A DNA stretch of 64,000 bases, taken from contig BROE01000025.1 of assembly GCA_036571765.1 (NCBI GenBank), forward strand, positions 2,898,007-2,962,006. Direction: 5' to 3'. A program made the translations under genes and the position numbers. Below, in pieces: positions 61,161 through 64,000 of this stretch. The stretch comes from Plecoglossus altivelis. Taxonomy: Eukaryota > Chordata > Actinopteri > Osmeriformes > Plecoglossidae. Position 1 is the first letter of the stretch. Every line of letters starts with the position of its first letter. Under the pieces are notes generated by a model that did not search any database, was not told the DNA's origin, and worked only from the letters and a program-made list of their open reading frames with translations.

Positions 61161-62499
61161 GTTTATTTGTCATTGTTATGACCTGGGTTTAGGTTTCAGT
61201 CACAGCGCAGTAGAAAGCAACAGCACGACCTGGAGACTGACAGCAGAGCTGGGAGACCCAGGTGCAACTGACACAGAGACACGCACACACAACACACACA
61301 CACACACCCAAAGTCATATGTACAGGCGGACAGAAAAACACAGGTCAGGCACATTTGTTAGCACACACGCACAGACACACACACGCGCAAATCTAGCATT
61401 CTTCCACTCTCGCTCCATTTCTCTCTCTCTATCACACACTAACACACACACTAACACACACACTAACACACAGGACCTCCCCCTACTGTACACAGCTCAT
61501 GCTTAGGGATTTGAACGCCATCATTTGCCATTTCGAGCCCAAGCTTTGATGGCGAGCGTTCGAGCGGGAGCGAACGCCAACGCTCTCCAACGGCGCTCTG
61601 CACAGAGCACCTCCAACTGTTCTCTGGCCAGAGCATCCGAAGCAGAGGAGTAGACAGCCAGTGCGGTGACAGCAGACGGAGGTCTCTAGCTGCAGATATA
61701 AGGAGCTTGGGCATGCTCCGACATGCACCACGTACAGTGCAGAGACCTACTGCGCATAGCTACCCTCTCATTATAGCATCGAACCTGAATTCAGCAGCCA
61801 GCCACCGGCATTAAGTGCGTTTCCAATGTTGCCAGTGAACGCAGAATATGTTCCGGAAAAAAAAGAGTCCTCTTTTTTTTTTTTTAGCTCATGCACAAAC
61901 ATCGCAAGTTCTTGAATGAATTCACGTATATTTTTACAATTCAGCAAAAATACATACAAAGTGCCTCTAAGGACAGAAACAGTCTTTTCGGACGACAACC
62001 AGAGGAAATCACCAAACACAAACACATGTGCACATACAGTACATGGATAAAAAGGAATATCTATATTCAGATATAAAGCTGCAAAAAATCTTGCTTCGCG
62101 TATACCCTGGCAAAGTACCCTAAAGGATTCATCGTTATATTCATAAATTAGATACAATTAGCGGTCAGTTAAATTACAAGGTTACAATTGGTTCATAATA
62201 ACATCATATTAGGATCGTTACCAATATTAAGAAAGGGGCTTGCAAACAGACACACAAAAGTTGTAAAAAAACAAACAAACGTAGTAATTTCCAGGCAGAC
62301 AAAATATACAAAGCGTCAGACAGATGAATTCACAGCCACAGGTGTGCTCCTTGTCAGAGCATATCAGTAACATGTTGGTTCCGTTGACAGTGATGTTGTG
62401 TTCGTTGCATTCAATGTCTGACAGTCTGGGTGTAGTTCCTGGGCGGGCCAGCAGGTGTCACTGCGGACCAGAGCCTGCTCTGGGAATCGTCATGGTGAA
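61161..62499 (-). other. septin5: septin5 3' UTR (inferred)
   Basis: From the stop at 62500 to TTTATT at 61162-61167 (AATAAA on the minus strand) no other coding exon is seen. The stretch is AT-rich at 61850-62300, as in long vertebrate brain-gene 3' UTRs. The extent is inferred from the signal only. Confidence 0.4.
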
Positions 62500-63888
62500 T
62501 CACTCTTTGTCATGAATCTGCTGCTGCATCTTAGTCAGCATCTCCTGCATCCTTCTCAGCTGGAGGGAGAGAGGAGCAGTAGGTGATTTAGTACACTTCT
62601 CAGTGCTGTTAGACAACACAAGGCTAACTAGAGCAAATGTACAAAAATACTCTCGGCTTTCCCCTGGAGTGTGCGAGTGTGTTTGCGTGAGTGCGTGAGG
62701 GCGTACGTGAGTGTGTGAGATAGTGTGTACTTGCGTCTATGCGAGAGTGTGTATGCGTGTATGCGTGAGTGAGGGAGTGCGCGCGCATGAGTGTGCGCGT
62801 GAGGAGGGGGTTCTGAATGTTCACCTCCTCGTCTTTCATCTTGATGAGCCTCTCTGTCTCCACGTCGGGGGTGGACAGGGGCAGGAAGGGGGTGGGGCTG
62901 TCCACACGGTTGTCCTGTGTCAGTTTACTGTGGGCCGAGGAGGGGGGGAGGGGAGGAGGCAGGGAAGGAAAGAATGAGAGGAGGTAGGACAAGGAGGCGA
63001 ATGAGGGAGGGAAGGTGGGGAAAGTTAGAAGATGTAATAATGAAGAAATTTCATCCATCCGATGGATTCTCGATGCTTCAGCTGGAAAAATAATTTCTGG
63101 TCTCTCTGCGTCTCTATGCTCTTTCCCATTTCTCTCTCTGTCTTGCTCACACACACCCACCCATACACCCACACACCCACATACACACACACACACCCAT
63201 ACACACACCCACATATACACACACCCCCCCACACACCCACACACACACCTGGTCATCTCCTGGATGCACTGGGCTCTGTAGTTCTCGTAGTGCACGTCAC
63301 AGGTCACATCTTTCAGGTCGTGCATGTGGGACCGGATCAGCATGTTCCGCAGCTTCACAAAGTCACAGTGGGACTGATTCTCCACTGAGGAGGACAGAGA
63401 ACACCATCATCATCACTTTCATGCGGTGGAGGTGGATGTGTGTGTGGAGAGCTACAGTAGAGGTGGAGGTGTCTGTAGAGAGCTACAGTAGAGGTGGAGG
63501 TGTGTGTGTGTGCTTTAGTAGAGGTGGAGGTATGTGTGTGCTTCAGTAAAGGTGGATGTGTGTGTGTGCTTCAGTAAAGGTGGATGTGTGTGTGCTTCAG
63601 TAAAGATGGAGGTGTGTGTGTGCTTGAGTAAAGGTGGATGTGTGTGTGTGCTTCAGTAAAGGTGGAGGTGTGTGTGTGCTTCAGTAAAGGTGGATGTGTG
63701 TGTGTGCTTCAGTAAAGATGGAGGTGTGTGTGTGCTTGAGTAAAGGTGGAGGTGTGTGTGTGCTTCAATAGCGGTGGTGTGTGTTCCTCACCCTCTACGA
63801 TGCCCCAGGGGTACAGACGTCCTCGGACACGCTGCCCTCGAGCCTCCACCACTGTGTTGCTGCCGATCACTGCAAACGGAGCACACTC
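62500..63888 (-). CDS. septin5: Septin 5, C-terminal exons (gene continues past right edge)
   Basis: Filament-forming GTPase of neurons and platelets. Four exons (minus): 63792-63888, 63249-63384, 62825-62927, 62500-62559, giving the last 131 residues. Visible: CAPFAVIGSNTVVEARGQRVRGRLYPWGIVEVEN (septin unique/G-interface region), HCDFVKLRNMLIR, HMHDLKDVTCDVHYENYRAQCI, the SEPT5-type linker QDNRVDSPTPFLPLSTPDVETERL, and a short coiled-coil LRRMQEMLTKMQQQIHDKE ending in TGA. The linker and tail point to septin5 rather than septin2 or septin4. The GTPase motifs lie outside the window. It lies upstream of gp1bb on the same strand, the order seen in human. Confidence 0.93.
63430..63775. repeat. 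28-bp minisatellite in a septin5 intron
   Basis: About eleven copies of GTAAAGGTGGATGTGTGTGTG plus TGCTTCA, with GGATG/GGAGG variants and a TTCA/TTGA swap, ending at the exon boundary near 63790. Confidence 0.88.
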
Positions 63889-64000
63889 CTGCACACACAC
63901 ACACGACGCACACACACACACACACACACACGACACACACACACACGACACACACACAGATGTACACAGGCATAAGGGAGTGAATACAAAGTTGGAATCT

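Noticed and set aside
60587..61192. Frames of 115-201 codons with FYCQQVLL repeats
   Set aside because: All three frames are open because of a short tandem repeat without stops.
62624..63385. 253-codon minus-strand frame over septin5 exons
   Set aside because: It contains two true exons but reads through an intron of GT repeats; the spliced model is preferred.
1..64000. Search for an undescribed system (defence, toxin, viral integration, gene cluster)
   Set aside because: All coding blocks correspond to known conserved vertebrate genes; the remainder is intron, UTR, repeats and one dead Tc1 element.

Overview
The window is vertebrate nuclear DNA, almost certainly from a ray-finned fish. It holds many short exons with GT/AG borders, introns packed with CA/GT and CT microsatellites and minisatellites, a decayed Tc1/mariner element, and protein sequences closest to the teleost versions of well-known vertebrate genes. 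I cannot name the species. There are no bacterial features, CRISPR arrays or viral genes.

Layout: 168-7591 (+) is the 3' three-quarters of ikbkb (IKK-beta), whose first exons lie before the window. 9256-13259 (-) is vdac3, with non-coding exon 1 near 19.4 kb and a candidate alternative coding exon at 16011-16143. 20611-23821 (+) is enkd1. 24899-28247 (+) is polb. 30806-31411 (+) is a dynein light chain LC8 gene (dynll1-like). 32365-34396 (-) is rpl6. 36279-39878 (-) is acaa2. 40353-41651 (+) is mrpl40. 42499-43139 (-) is the c22orf39 homologue. 43286-44768 is a dead Tc1-like transposon. 45378-48439 (-) is ufd1. 49038-57387 (-) is dhx37, complete in 26 exons. 58166-58846 (-) is gp1bb. 62500-63888 (-) is the 3' end of septin5, which continues past the right edge.

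The genes do not form one pathway. They fall into conserved linkage blocks. ikbkb, vdac3 and polb match human 8p11. mrpl40, c22orf39, ufd1, gp1bb and septin5 match human 22q11. dynll1, rpl6 and dhx37 have human counterparts on 12q24, which suggests an older linkage between the 12q24 and 22q11 segments. Two gene pairs are head-to-head with short shared upstream regions (vdac3/enkd1 and acaa2/mrpl40). Summed coding lengths agree with the human proteins (acaa2 397 aa, ufd1 309 aa, dhx37 1153 aa, polb 337 aa), which supports the exon models.

The most unusual points are listed here. (1) Two ikbkb minisatellites have units that contain the end of an exon plus its 5' splice site, giving ladders of candidate donors. 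(2) The middle exons of vdac3 are recognisable but riddled with small indels, although the flanking exons are perfect. (3) A roughly 220-bp stretch at 15.0-15.95 kb is duplicated around about 460 bases that almost lack T, which looks like an assembly artefact. (4) An in-frame N-terminal extension exon is predicted for vdac3. I found no previously undescribed biological system.
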